A DNA stretch of 64,000 bases from Curtobacterium citreum (GTDB lineage Bacteria; Actinomycetota; Actinomycetes; Actinomycetales; Microbacteriaceae), in the NCBI RefSeq assembly GCF_006715175.1, contig NZ_VFMQ01000001.1:124001-188000 (forward strand), given 5' to 3'. Position 1 is the first letter of the stretch. Each line of letters starts with the position of its first letter. The position numbers and the translations under genes were made by a program. Below, piece after piece: positions 57,343 through 64,000 of the stretch. The notes beneath the pieces are model-generated. The model saw nothing but the letters and a program-made list of their open reading frames with translations. It made no database searches and was not told where the DNA came from.

Positions 57343-57747
57343 ATGACCGACGAGCAGGAACCGAATCCGATTGCGGACGCCCGTGCACAGATCCGCTGGA
57401 TGATGGAGCAGCAACGCAAGCAGCCGACGGTGTTCACCGAGGTGAAGGACAGGGACCTCGTCACCTTGATGGACCGGTTCGCTGGATCGCTCGAGTTCAA
57501 CTCGATGCTCGTTGCTTCGCAGCTGATCGCGGAGGTCAGCCGACGACAACTGTGGGCCGCCGTTGTCGAGCGGCGCACTGCCATGCTTGCTTTGGGGCAC
57601 CCTGACCAGGACCGAGCGACGCTTCGAGATCGTGCGCAGCTGGAGCTGGACCACTTCCGGAACGAGCACTTCCCGGTCGACCCCGACATCTTCGGCGATG
57701 ACGAAGTAAAAGCAGAGGCGGCCTGGAACGGCTACGTCCAATTCTGA
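57343..57747 (+). CDS. Hypothetical protein
   Basis: A 134-residue soluble, mostly helical acidic protein (MTDEQEPNPIADARAQIRWM; FAGSLEFNSMLVASQLIAEV; RDRAQLELDHFRNEHFPVDP). No family, signal or membrane segment recognised. It starts 51 bases after arsR with the ribosome-like GAGGATGAAG before the ATG. It may be an accessory of the region rather than of the ars system. Confidence 0.75.
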   Translation: MTDEQEPNPIADARAQIRWMMEQQRKQPTVFTEVKDRDLVTLMDRFAGSLEFNSMLVASQLIAEVSRRQLWAAVVERRTAMLALGHPDQDRATLRDRAQLELDHFRNEHFPVDPDIFGDDEVKAEAAWNGYVQF

Positions 57748-57868
57748 TCGCACGATCCGGTGCAGCGGTTCTGCAGGATGGGTCCGCAGTGGCGATCATT
57801 AGTGACGTGCCCGTCTACAGATACGGCCCGATGAGTCAGAGATCAGCTCGGAGTCGCGGGAGGTTCGC

Positions 57869-58641
57869 GTGACAACGGGAGTGCTCGAGATCCGCTATCA
57901 GTGGCCAGTGCACCAGGTCGACCACTCTGCGGTCCGCCGTCACTTCAACGCTCCGCGCTTGACCGTCACCGGTGAAGAGAAGGGGCCAGAAACATTGCGG
58001 TTCCAGCCCGATTCGTCCGGACCGGCCACTCTCACATGGGTCCTTGGGGATCGAGGCACGTGGACGATCGAGCCAGCCGGTGACACGCTGCCGGGCCCGA
58101 GGAGGCATGGGACCACTGGCAGAAGCAGGCGGACAGGGCGCTGTGGATGTTCCGCGGCGACCTGGGGAGCCGACGTAAACGTCACTCGGTCGTTGACGCC
58201 CTGCTCACCGGTGAGGTCCTGTTTTACGCGGCGCACGGAAACACGATCATGCGGTACCCCCATGAACCGATCCCCGACGAGACGCCGCAACCCGACGGCT
58301 ACGCCGCATGCTCGACCGGAAAGGCGTGGGCTGACAACTGGCAGTTCGACTTCGAGTTCCTGTCCGGCGAAGAGGACGAGTGGGTTGGCCTGATCTGGCA
58401 AGCAGACGAACGTCGCTGGTTGGATGCTCGCACCTACGAACCGGTCGACGGAGACGAATATCCCGAGCTGATCAGCTTCGCCGAGCAGGATCTTCAGCGC
58501 ATCCACCGCGCTGAACAGATCGCAGATGAATGGTACGAGGCGTACCTACTGGTACTCATCAACCTGTTCCCCGACCGAGTCAGCATCGAGCATCGACGGC
58601 GGGCAGTTCGGCGGGACGACCTGAGCTCCGGGCTCGCTTAA
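57869..58641 (+). pseudogene. Hypothetical protein with a -1 frameshift
   Basis: Starting at GTG 57869 (after GGGAGG) the frame encodes a beta-rich N-part (VLEIRYQWPVHQVDHSAVRR; GTWTIEPAGDTLPGP). Near 58095 coding shifts to another frame, which continues PEEAWDHWQKQADRALWMF, NWQFDFEFLSGEEDEWVGLI, WYEAYLLVLINLFPDRVSIE to a stop at 58641. Adding one base in the GGGCCCGAGG run restores a protein of about 257 residues. Either a real frameshift or a base-calling error. Function unknown; the Trp/acid-rich C-part is conserved-looking. Confidence 0.7.
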
Positions 58642-58921
58642 TTCAGAGTAGGGGTGCACGACTCCTCGCGGGCACCGAGGTTGGGAGCGGTCACGACGCC
58701 ACCGCGTCGTCACTCAGGTCTGAGGGAGACCGACAGGACTGCCAAATAAGGTGTCCACCTCCGTATTTCACGACAGGTTGTGTGGCAGTTGGACAACTTA
58801 GTTGGCGGACGACTGCTCCTTCTCATGGAGGCTGTCGAAAGCGGTCACGGCTGAGCGGCCTTTCTCATGTGAGTTGGCCGCTGCGTTTCTCAAGGTACGT
58901 GTCGAATCTTCTTCGCCCTGA
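58642..58921. other. Gene-free stretch before the defence-like cluster
   Basis: No gene is seen in these 280 bases. An AGTTGGACAACT dyad lies near 58790. This is where the convergent plus-strand and minus-strand transcripts end. Confidence 0.4.
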
Positions 58922-59446
58922 TCAGATGCGAACTTCGCGTTTCGTTCTCTTCGTGTCCCCTGTGCCGAGTTCGACTGACATGTAGAAGCGTCGTGATGTG
59001 ATGTGCCCGATGCTGCGAGCTGAGTGTGTCAGCCGGCGGGCGTCGTCGGCGTAGGCATACCAGGTCTCTGTCTCTCCAGGCGGCAACCGGAAGGGCAGCT
59101 CTGGCCCGACCGCGTCTCCGTGTGGCGTGAGGGACGCCGGCCCTCCCACTGGGTGGAGGCTGTAGCGATCGATCCGGACAGGTGCACGACCCACGTTGGT
59201 GACAGCTATGCCAATCACTTCCCGCGCCACGAGTCCTTGGTCAATGGCACTTGAAAGGTCCTTCGGGCGGCTGTCGCGGCCAACTTTGCCAACCACGGCT
59301 GTGGCAGTGCCAATTCCACCATGGAGGAGTCGGACCTTCACACGACGACCGTCGTAGTGCCAGCTTGAGATCTGCCAGCCGAGGGCGGCAGCTCCGGTGA
59401 GGAAGCTCAACGCAGAGACGATCAGTGCGGCGAATGCGATGTTCAC
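58922..59446 (-). CDS. Membrane-anchored beta-domain protein
   Basis: A 174-residue protein: one N-terminal membrane helix (VNIAFAALIVSALSFLTGAA) and a following domain of beta strands (VIGIAVTNVGRAPVRIDRYS; LPFRLPPGETETWYAYADDA). The VTNVGRAP pattern recalls the VTNHGPGD strand in the C-terminal domain of the TIR-like protein upstream, so the two may share an Ig-like fold. GTG 59446 follows GGAAGGA. Last gene of the cluster. Confidence 0.68.
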   Translation of the reverse strand: MNIAFAALIVSALSFLTGAAALGWQISSWHYDGRRVKVRLLHGGIGTATAVVGKVGRDSRPKDLSSAIDQGLVAREVIGIAVTNVGRAPVRIDRYSLHPVGGPASLTPHGDAVGPELPFRLPPGETETWYAYADDARRLTHSARSIGHITSRRFYMSVELGTGDTKRTKREVRI

Positions 59447-59559
59447 TGCTGTCCTTCCGTAGCGACGCGTGAAGCGCCCAGGCCCTAGCCGGTGCCGCGG
59501 TGGTGCTGGCAACAAATACCCGGCTCAGTCCTGAGCCCGCTACGCGAGAGTCGGCATCC

Positions 59560-60030
59560 TTAGAGGCTGTACGCGGCGCCGCAAATGAGACAGTGCAGCG
59601 GTGCAGCGGTGTTGTGCACCTTGACCGGTTCCCAGGAGTGGCAGGGGGACAACACGACGGTCGAAGCCTCCGAATCATCGCGCTCCGTCAGTGGTAGCGG
59701 TGCGTCTGGCACGTTGAATGATCCGGTTCTGGTGACTTTGAGGAACTTGCTGTTCATCGGCCGGAACAGGTCATCGAATTGCTCGTTCACCTCGTTCATC
59801 ACAGCGTTCATGCCGATGGCCTGGATGTGCTCCTTCTGCTCCTCTGTCATCCAGTCGTCCACGTCAGCCGGCGCGCCGCAGTATGGGCAGTAGTACTGCG
59901 ATGCGGAAGGCTGGTTTTCAGCTTCGGCGTTGGCGGGCCCCGAATGCCAAGCGAACTCACCCGAGCAGTTCGGGCAAGCCCGCCGAAGGAAACCGTCGCC
60001 GTCTAGCGGCAACGAGAACGGTATCTCCAT
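59560..60030 (-). CDS. Zinc-ribbon protein in the TIR cluster
   Basis: A 156-residue protein. N-terminal zinc ribbon: RRACPNCSGEFAWH ... YYCPYCGAPADVDDW; a helix with EEQKEHIQAIGMNAVMNEVN; C-terminal second metal pair C-H..., SPCHSWEPVKVHNTAAPLHC-L-I-C. It resembles small zinc-ribbon proteins that begin MEIPFSLPLD-D-G-FLRR and often lie in defence islands. ATG 60030 starts just two bases before the end of the TIR gene stop region; GTG 60042 would overlap it. Function unknown, probably nucleic-acid or protein binding. Confidence 0.75.
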   Translation of the reverse strand: MEIPFSLPLDGDGFLRRACPNCSGEFAWHSGPANAEAENQPSASQYYCPYCGAPADVDDWMTEEQKEHIQAIGMNAVMNEVNEQFDDLFRPMNSKFLKVTRTGSFNVPDAPLPLTERDDSEASTVVLSPCHSWEPVKVHNTAAPLHCLICGAAYSL

Positions 60031-60031
60031 G

Positions 60032-60934
60032 TCAGCTCTCACTCACGAACTCGTCTTGCTCGATGGGGGTGCCATCGGCAGTCTTGCCGCTGATCCGGAG
60101 CGTGAAGTACGGCGCGTACGATTCGGTCAGGGCCGGCGGCATCCTCTGCAACGCAACCACCGACTTGCCAGCGGGTAACCGAGGTACGGGCAAAACTCCG
60201 TCTTCGCGGTAAAAGTGCTGACCCTCGTCTTCCGGCTGTACGTTGAGGTCGTAGACGTCACCCGGACCGTGGTTGGTGACGATGATGTCGCTTAGCTTGT
60301 TGCCACCGCGGACGCGAAGGGTCGCCGACAGCCTCGGTTCTCCATTGGTCGCGCTGGAGGGAAGCTTCTTACCCAGAGGAAGGCCATTTCCCGGCGAGGC
60401 CGGCGGAGTGAGGTCGCCGGCCTCGTGCCAATCGGTCCCGGTCAGTTTGACCGCACAGCCCGCGGTGAGCAGACGGTTAGCGAGATCCTGACGTTTACCC
60501 ACCGTATTGTTCAGACGAACTGAGTGCCGTCCGTGCACGTCACTGAAGGACTTGATGTGCCCGAGTTCGACAAGCACCGTTCGTTCCGGGCTCCGCCCCA
60601 TGGCCATGCCGGCTTCGAACAGTACGTTCGGCCGCGGTTGCATCTGCGGTTGGGTCTCAGGATCATCAGCGCGTTCCGCCAGCGACTCGTGGAGATGTGC
60701 CACATCGTCGGGTGTTTGCAACACGACGACCGCTTGAGCGACCCCGAACGCATGGTCGAGAACGTCGCCGATGTAGGGAGACGCGCTACCCGTCAACGCG
60801 AGCGCCTCGGCCCATTCGATCGGGTCTAGGCCAACTGCTCGAAGGAAATCGAACAGCCCACGCCGCGCTGAGTCGTTGCGGCCGTGGATCACAAACACCT
60901 TGCGCGGGTCGGTGGTACTTTCGGTTCCTGCCAT
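60032..60934 (-). CDS. TIR-like (CAP12/Pycsar-type) nucleotide-binding effector
   Basis: A 300-residue protein. Residues 12-155 match the TIR-like nucleotide-binding family: KVFVIHGRNDSARRGLFDFL, LDPIEWAEA, GSASPYIGDVLDHAFGVAQA, VVVLQTPDDVAHL, PNVLFEAGMAMGRSPERTVL with the candidate NADase Glu in LFEAGMA, and VGKRQDLANRL. The C-terminal 110 residues form a beta domain (DIIVTNHGPGDVYDLNV). Related proteins are NAD-cleaving effectors of Pycsar/CBASS-type defence. No cyclase gene is visible, so its trigger must differ or lie elsewhere. Confidence 0.85.
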   Translation of the reverse strand: MAGTESTTDPRKVFVIHGRNDSARRGLFDFLRAVGLDPIEWAEALALTGSASPYIGDVLDHAFGVAQAVVVLQTPDDVAHLHESLAERADDPETQPQMQPRPNVLFEAGMAMGRSPERTVLVELGHIKSFSDVHGRHSVRLNNTVGKRQDLANRLLTAGCAVKLTGTDWHEAGDLTPPASPGNGLPLGKKLPSSATNGEPRLSATLRVRGGNKLSDIIVTNHGPGDVYDLNVQPEDEGQHFYREDGVLPVPRLPAGKSVVALQRMPPALTESYAPYFTLRISGKTADGTPIEQDEFVSES

Positions 60935-61149
60935 GTCTAGACCCTAATCGCAGGAGCGACAAACTCTCATGCGGCCCGCGGCTTTGGTGATGGGTCCATG
61001 AGGCGCAACGGCGAGCACACCCCTGAATCGCAGCGCTGCGCGCGTCGAACTATCCGGAGACCTGGAGCTCGGGAGCGATTTTCAGAGCACGACGACCGAT
61101 GCGGGCAGCAACGACGGTCGTGGTGCGCTGCAAGGCTGGCGTCCGACGA

Positions 61150-62397
61150 TCAGACGTACGGGTTGGGAGATGCCGCGATGCGGACGCGCCCGATTACCTG
61201 CATCGCTGTCGCGAGGGCGTCGAACACGTCGAAGACGTGACCAACGAAGTCGAGGTATTGGGTGCCGGACGGATCGACGTCGCTGACGATCGTGCCGGTG
61301 CGGAGGTCGTGATGTGCTGTGGCGTGGCCGATGGCATTGCGCGTGCGGTTGTTCAGCAGCTCAGTCATCCCCTCCCAGCCTGGGACGATGGCGGCGTAGG
61401 CGAGCCGAGATGCGTTGGGGAGTTTGTCGAAACCCTTGAGCGTCTTGGGGCGCTGCTTCTCTCCTACTCCGGCTGGGGTGGCGGTTCCGAAGTCGTTCGG
61501 GTCTCCGCGTTTGATGGTGTTCTGCGCGGCTACCATGTACCGCGTTGTCTTGCAGACCAGTTCGAAGCCCTGCTGGTACAGGTCTCTGAGTTGAGTGAAG
61601 TCATCACGAAAGAGCGTTAGGTCTTCAAGGCTTGCCTTGCTGGCTACATTGAGGAACCGTGGGAGCCGGCCGAGCGACCAGGCGTCATAAGACCTCAGGA
61701 AGGTGTCGACCTGCGCGAAAACATCGCGTTGCAGGGTACCGATCCGTCCCTCAGCGAGATCGGCTTGCAAAAGCTCCACGTAGGCGGGCGTCCGCAGTGC
61801 GGCTCGGTGCTTGAGCAGGTACCGCTCCATGAACTTCGCCGTCCGGTCTGCGCGGGAACCAACCACCTGCTCGGTGACTGCTCCTACGGCGCGGAACATT
61901 TGGGCGGCTCGTTCATAGTCGGTCGTCTTTGGCTCCCAATCGGGAAAGGTCTCACGCCCGATCTTGTCAAAGAAAACCCAAGAGCCGTCGAGGTAGTACC
62001 TCCCAATACGGCGTACGCTCTTCCAGCCCTCTAGCGCTGCAGTCTGAGCCGTGCCCACGTCGTCGAAGTACTCACTCACCGCGTCTCCCAGCAGAAAGTG
62101 AAAGGTCATCATTGTGAAGGAGCCAAATCCACTGTTCCAATCGGCGTCGCTGCGCGCTGGAACGCTTGGGTCGATCGTCACCACGGGCTGATCGGTTCCA
62201 TCACCGGCGATCTTCTCGGCGTCATCAAACTCGACCCGCAACTGTTCAAGTTCCTGCCCGGTCGACCGACCGTGGATGGGGAGCCCGCAGGTCGGGCAGA
62301 GCAGGTAAAAGCGCGTCAAATCGGTCGGAGCTACCCCGACGCGAGCCGTGAAGGCTGTCTCGCAGCCGACGCAGCGAAGCGGGAAGCGCATAATCAT
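61150..62397 (-). CDS. Zinc-ribbon protein with HEPN-like RNxxxH motif
   Basis: A 415-residue protein. N-terminal zinc ribbon (RCVGCETAF ... LLCPTCGLPI), then a largely helical body (residues 80-400). Near residue 365, NNRTRNAIGHATAHHDL contains RNAIGH, the Rx4H signature of HEPN ribonuclease-type domains (R-N-x-x-x-H form). Whole-length family not recognised. If HEPN-like, it may be an RNase or nucleotide-modifying toxin of a defence system. ATG 62397 overlaps the stop of the next upstream gene by four bases; the 215-base gap after it (60935-61149) carries the TIR gene promoter. Confidence 0.7.
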   Translation of the reverse strand: MIMRFPLRCVGCETAFTARVGVAPTDLTRFYLLCPTCGLPIHGRSTGQELEQLRVEFDDAEKIAGDGTDQPVVTIDPSVPARSDADWNSGFGSFTMMTFHFLLGDAVSEYFDDVGTAQTAALEGWKSVRRIGRYYLDGSWVFFDKIGRETFPDWEPKTTDYERAAQMFRAVGAVTEQVVGSRADRTAKFMERYLLKHRAALRTPAYVELLQADLAEGRIGTLQRDVFAQVDTFLRSYDAWSLGRLPRFLNVASKASLEDLTLFRDDFTQLRDLYQQGFELVCKTTRYMVAAQNTIKRGDPNDFGTATPAGVGEKQRPKTLKGFDKLPNASRLAYAAIVPGWEGMTELLNNRTRNAIGHATAHHDLRTGTIVSDVDPSGTQYLDFVGHVFDVFDALATAMQVIGRVRIAASPNPYV

Positions 62398-62963
62398 TCG
62401 GTGTCTGCTTTCGTCGACGAATCGATCTGAAGCGCTCGGACGCGCTCGATGTGAGGCAAATGGACGTACAGCGCGATCTTGTCTGCTGGCGGTTCGTCGT
62501 TCACTCGGAACGCAGGCGCGTTGACCCGATCAAGTTCCGGGGCCAAAAGCCTCGCCTTCGCAGCAAAGATGTAACCGACCTTGCGCGTCGTGTCCCAAAC
62601 GGCAACGGCGTTCAAGTAATGGGGGTTGCTCGACTCCCGGACGAGCCAGTACTCAATTCCGCCAACATCGCGTCGGAGGCCGGCTGGGACGTAGGCGAAA
62701 GTACCTTTCGTCCGAAGTCGGCCAGCTGACAGCTGCCGCAGGTCGATAGCATCAACGAAATCGGGCGGCGGCGGGCTAGGTCGCGTCACCTTTGACCGTC
62801 GAGGACGGTGTGCGCCTGCGGTTGCTGGTCGACCGGGCGACGTTGGGTCCGGTGGAGGCAGTGGATCGAGCGGAAGTTTCAGCCGGTCGGCGGCGCGCCA
62901 GAGCGCTCGTCCCGCGATGACGCTGATGAGGCACAAGCGAGTGAGTACAAGAAGAGCCCCCAT
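62394..62963 (-). CDS. Membrane-anchored hypothetical protein in the cluster
   Basis: A 189-residue protein: an N-terminal membrane helix (MGALLVLTRLCLISVIAGRA), a Pro/Arg-rich linker (PLPPPDPTSPGRP; PSPPPPDFVDA) and a C-terminal alpha/beta domain (GGIEYWLVRESSNPHYLNAV; VGYIFAAKARLLAPELDRV). Family unknown. ATG 62963 is chosen because it begins the helix; a TTG at 63032 would overlap the preceding gene. The stop overlaps the HEPN-like gene start (ATGA), so the two are coupled. Confidence 0.65.
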   Translation of the reverse strand: MGALLVLTRLCLISVIAGRALWRAADRLKLPLDPLPPPDPTSPGRPATAGAHRPRRSKVTRPSPPPPDFVDAIDLRQLSAGRLRTKGTFAYVPAGLRRDVGGIEYWLVRESSNPHYLNAVAVWDTTRKVGYIFAAKARLLAPELDRVNAPAFRVNDEPPADKIALYVHLPHIERVRALQIDSSTKADTE

Positions 62964-63028
62964 GGAAAACAACCTACGATGGCGCCCGCGGTCCGCCAAG
63001 ACCCCGATGAGGTCGCACGGGCTCCAGG

Positions 63029-63340
63029 TCAATCGTCATCAAGCGGCAGGCTTGCGTCCACGTCCGCGACGGTCGGCATCTCACTTCGCCACCAGGTCAG
63101 TTCCTTCCTATTCGGAGGACGGGACATCGGATCGGCGCCTCGGAAGGAGAGGATCGTCGTACCGTCGATACGGAACCGGCAGCCGCGTGGAAGCACCCAG
63201 ACGCCATCGCGGAGGCAGGTGGGTTCGCTTCGTGCAAAGTCAGATCGCGATTCCAGGCGGGACCAGCTGTCGTGGTCAGCTGTCCTTCTCAGCGGGCCTA
63301 GCCAAGTCCAATTTCGCGAACGCCGAGCCCTCCAGCGCAC
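63029..63340 (-). CDS. Hypothetical protein
   Basis: About 103 residues from GTG 63340 (start uncertain): basic N-part, then LRDGVWVLPRGCRFRIDGTT and ILSFRGADPMSRPPNRKELT, WWRSEMPTVADVDASLPLDD. No family recognised. It lies just upstream of the membrane-protein gene and is probably the first gene after the AT-rich promoter at 63432. Confidence 0.5.
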   Translation of the reverse strand: MRWRARRSRNWTWLGPLRRTADHDSWSRLESRSDFARSEPTCLRDGVWVLPRGCRFRIDGTTILSFRGADPMSRPPNRKELTWWRSEMPTVADVDASLPLDDD

Positions 63341-63431
63341 ACTAACTAGAGGCCAGCGGTGGTCGCCGTGCGTCTCGACTGAAGCAGTAGCGCGAACCGT
63401 CCCAAAGGGCGGATTCGGCTACAACGAGATC

Positions 63432-63446
63432 TATAATTTCTATAAT
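63432..63446. promoter_or_regulatory. Tandem TATAAT boxes
   Basis: TATAATTTCTATAAT holds two consensus -10 hexamers three bases apart, the most AT-rich spot in this G+C-rich area. Read on the minus strand (ATTATAGAAATTATA) it could serve the cluster that begins at 63340; on the plus strand no gene follows. Confidence 0.5.
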
Positions 63447-63528
63447 CACGAGGGCCCCGAGGTGGCGCCGACCCGGACGTGCAGCCCGTCTGCTTCCCTG
63501 CCCTTCTGCTCGGCTCCACGCGGTGGGT

Positions 63529-64000
63529 TCACGTGCGCAACTGCCTGACGTGTTCACGAGCGGCCGCCCAGATGATGGTTGACTCGACTGGGCGGAGGTC
63601 TGGCCATCCCCCAGCAAGGGCGACCAGCTCGGCGAACGAGTCCGCTGCGGTGGGCCTCGACCATCCCTCTTCTGCACCGTATTCGATGACGTGGCGCAGC
63701 AAGCGTGTCGGGTCTAGGGGAAGGTGTTCACGCAGCGCATCGCGCAGGAACTCGGCGACGAGGTCCACTCCTAGCCCGCCGCGGAGCCCATCGACGAGTG
63801 TCGCTTCGACACTGCGATGCGGAAAGTGCCCGTAGGCCCAGTCGACATCTTCTCTGGCCGTCGTCCTCTCCCAGCGCACTGACACAAGGTCGCACGCCGG
63901 TAGCAGCCCAGTCGAAGCCGATGGTGAGTCGATCACTGCGTCGAGCAGTTCGGGTCCGAGTCCCCATCGTTCTAGCGCCGGCAGTCCTCCGATTACAGCT
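63529..64000 (-). CDS. Hypothetical protein, 5'-truncated at the window edge
   Basis: The minus-strand frame is open to the last base of the window, so the start lies outside; 156 residues remain. The sequence is helical and soluble (LPALERWGLGPELLDAVIDS; VDWAYGHFPHRSVEATLVDG; LGVDLVAEFLRDALREHLPL; ESTIIWAAAREHVRQLRT). It is followed on the same strand by the cluster with TIR and HEPN-like genes and may belong to it. No family recognised. Confidence 0.65.
   Translation of the reverse strand, partial: AVIGGLPALERWGLGPELLDAVIDSPSASTGLLPACDLVSVRWERTTAREDVDWAYGHFPHRSVEATLVDGLRGGLGVDLVAEFLRDALREHLPLDPTRLLRHVIEYGAEEGWSRPTAADSFAELVALAGGWPDLRPVESTIIWAAAREHVRQLRT

Overview
The window reads as chromosome of a high-G+C actinobacterium, most likely a Microbacteriaceae member close to Curtobacterium. 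This rests on the G+C- and C/G-ending-codon-rich genes, many GTG starts, frequent 4-base ATGA/GTGA overlaps, and family content such as DUF1304, the YbjQ pair, Nei2-like glycosylase, CopC with a C-terminal anchor and mycothiol-type ArsC. The genus is inferred; no rRNA or housekeeping marker lies in the window.

Region 1 (1-32.6 kb) is compact, conventional high-G+C chromosome. It holds oxidoreductases (FAD-linked, aldo/keto, SDR, PQQ-type sugar dehydrogenase), a pseudo-ABC ATPase beside a secreted SGNH hydrolase, a BCCT osmolyte transporter interrupted by an amber codon, a MerR/SDR pair with a MerR-type operator, a Nei-like glycosylase, an ArsC-like reductase, a minus-strand run (DUF1304, VanZ, NUDIX, CopC), a TasA-like/SipW/LamG surface operon, a MarR/quinone-reductase/AraC group with twin palindromic operators, a YbjQ operon ending in a RES protein, a TetR/zinc-ribbon/lipoprotein operon, and a permease/isochorismatase/MFS operon with a divergent XRE-cupin regulator. 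Gene 3' ends carry two sequence-conserved hairpin families (A and B) that look like terminators.

Region 2 (32.6-50.6 kb) is accessory and mosaic. Fifteen copies of a roughly 28-bp dyad element (variable left arm, CGATCG-like core, conserved right arm GCTATCG-type) lie in one orientation between single genes or gene fragments. The element often supplies the stop codon of the adjacent gene, and arm types are exchanged between copies. This looks like a cassette array with an undescribed boundary element. The region also holds a low-G+C secreted-protein/small-protein pair resembling a polymorphic toxin and immunity gene, whose signal peptide is split by a complete 1264-bp IS3-family element; several decayed genes (SDR, amidohydrolase, TetR, two MFS, cupin, alpha/beta hydrolase); and a 4.5-kb core-like block (GH51 fragment, AraC, two GAF-ANTAR genes, GrpB fragment) that replaces the middle of an MFS gene and creates an in-frame MFS-arabinofuranosidase chimera.

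Region 3 (50.6-57.3 kb) is a complete arsenic locus: divergent arsR, then on the minus strand a pyridine-nucleotide-disulfide oxidoreductase, arsB, arsC, a cysteine-tailed flavoprotein, a second single-cysteine arsC and an ArsN-like acetyltransferase, mostly translationally coupled.

Region 4 (57.3-64 kb) holds hypothetical genes (one frameshifted) and a minus-strand cluster with a TIR-like (CAP12-type) protein, a zinc-ribbon protein, a zinc-ribbon protein with an RNxxxH HEPN-like motif, and membrane proteins. It looks like an uncharacterised anti-phage defence locus. The last gene runs off the right edge.
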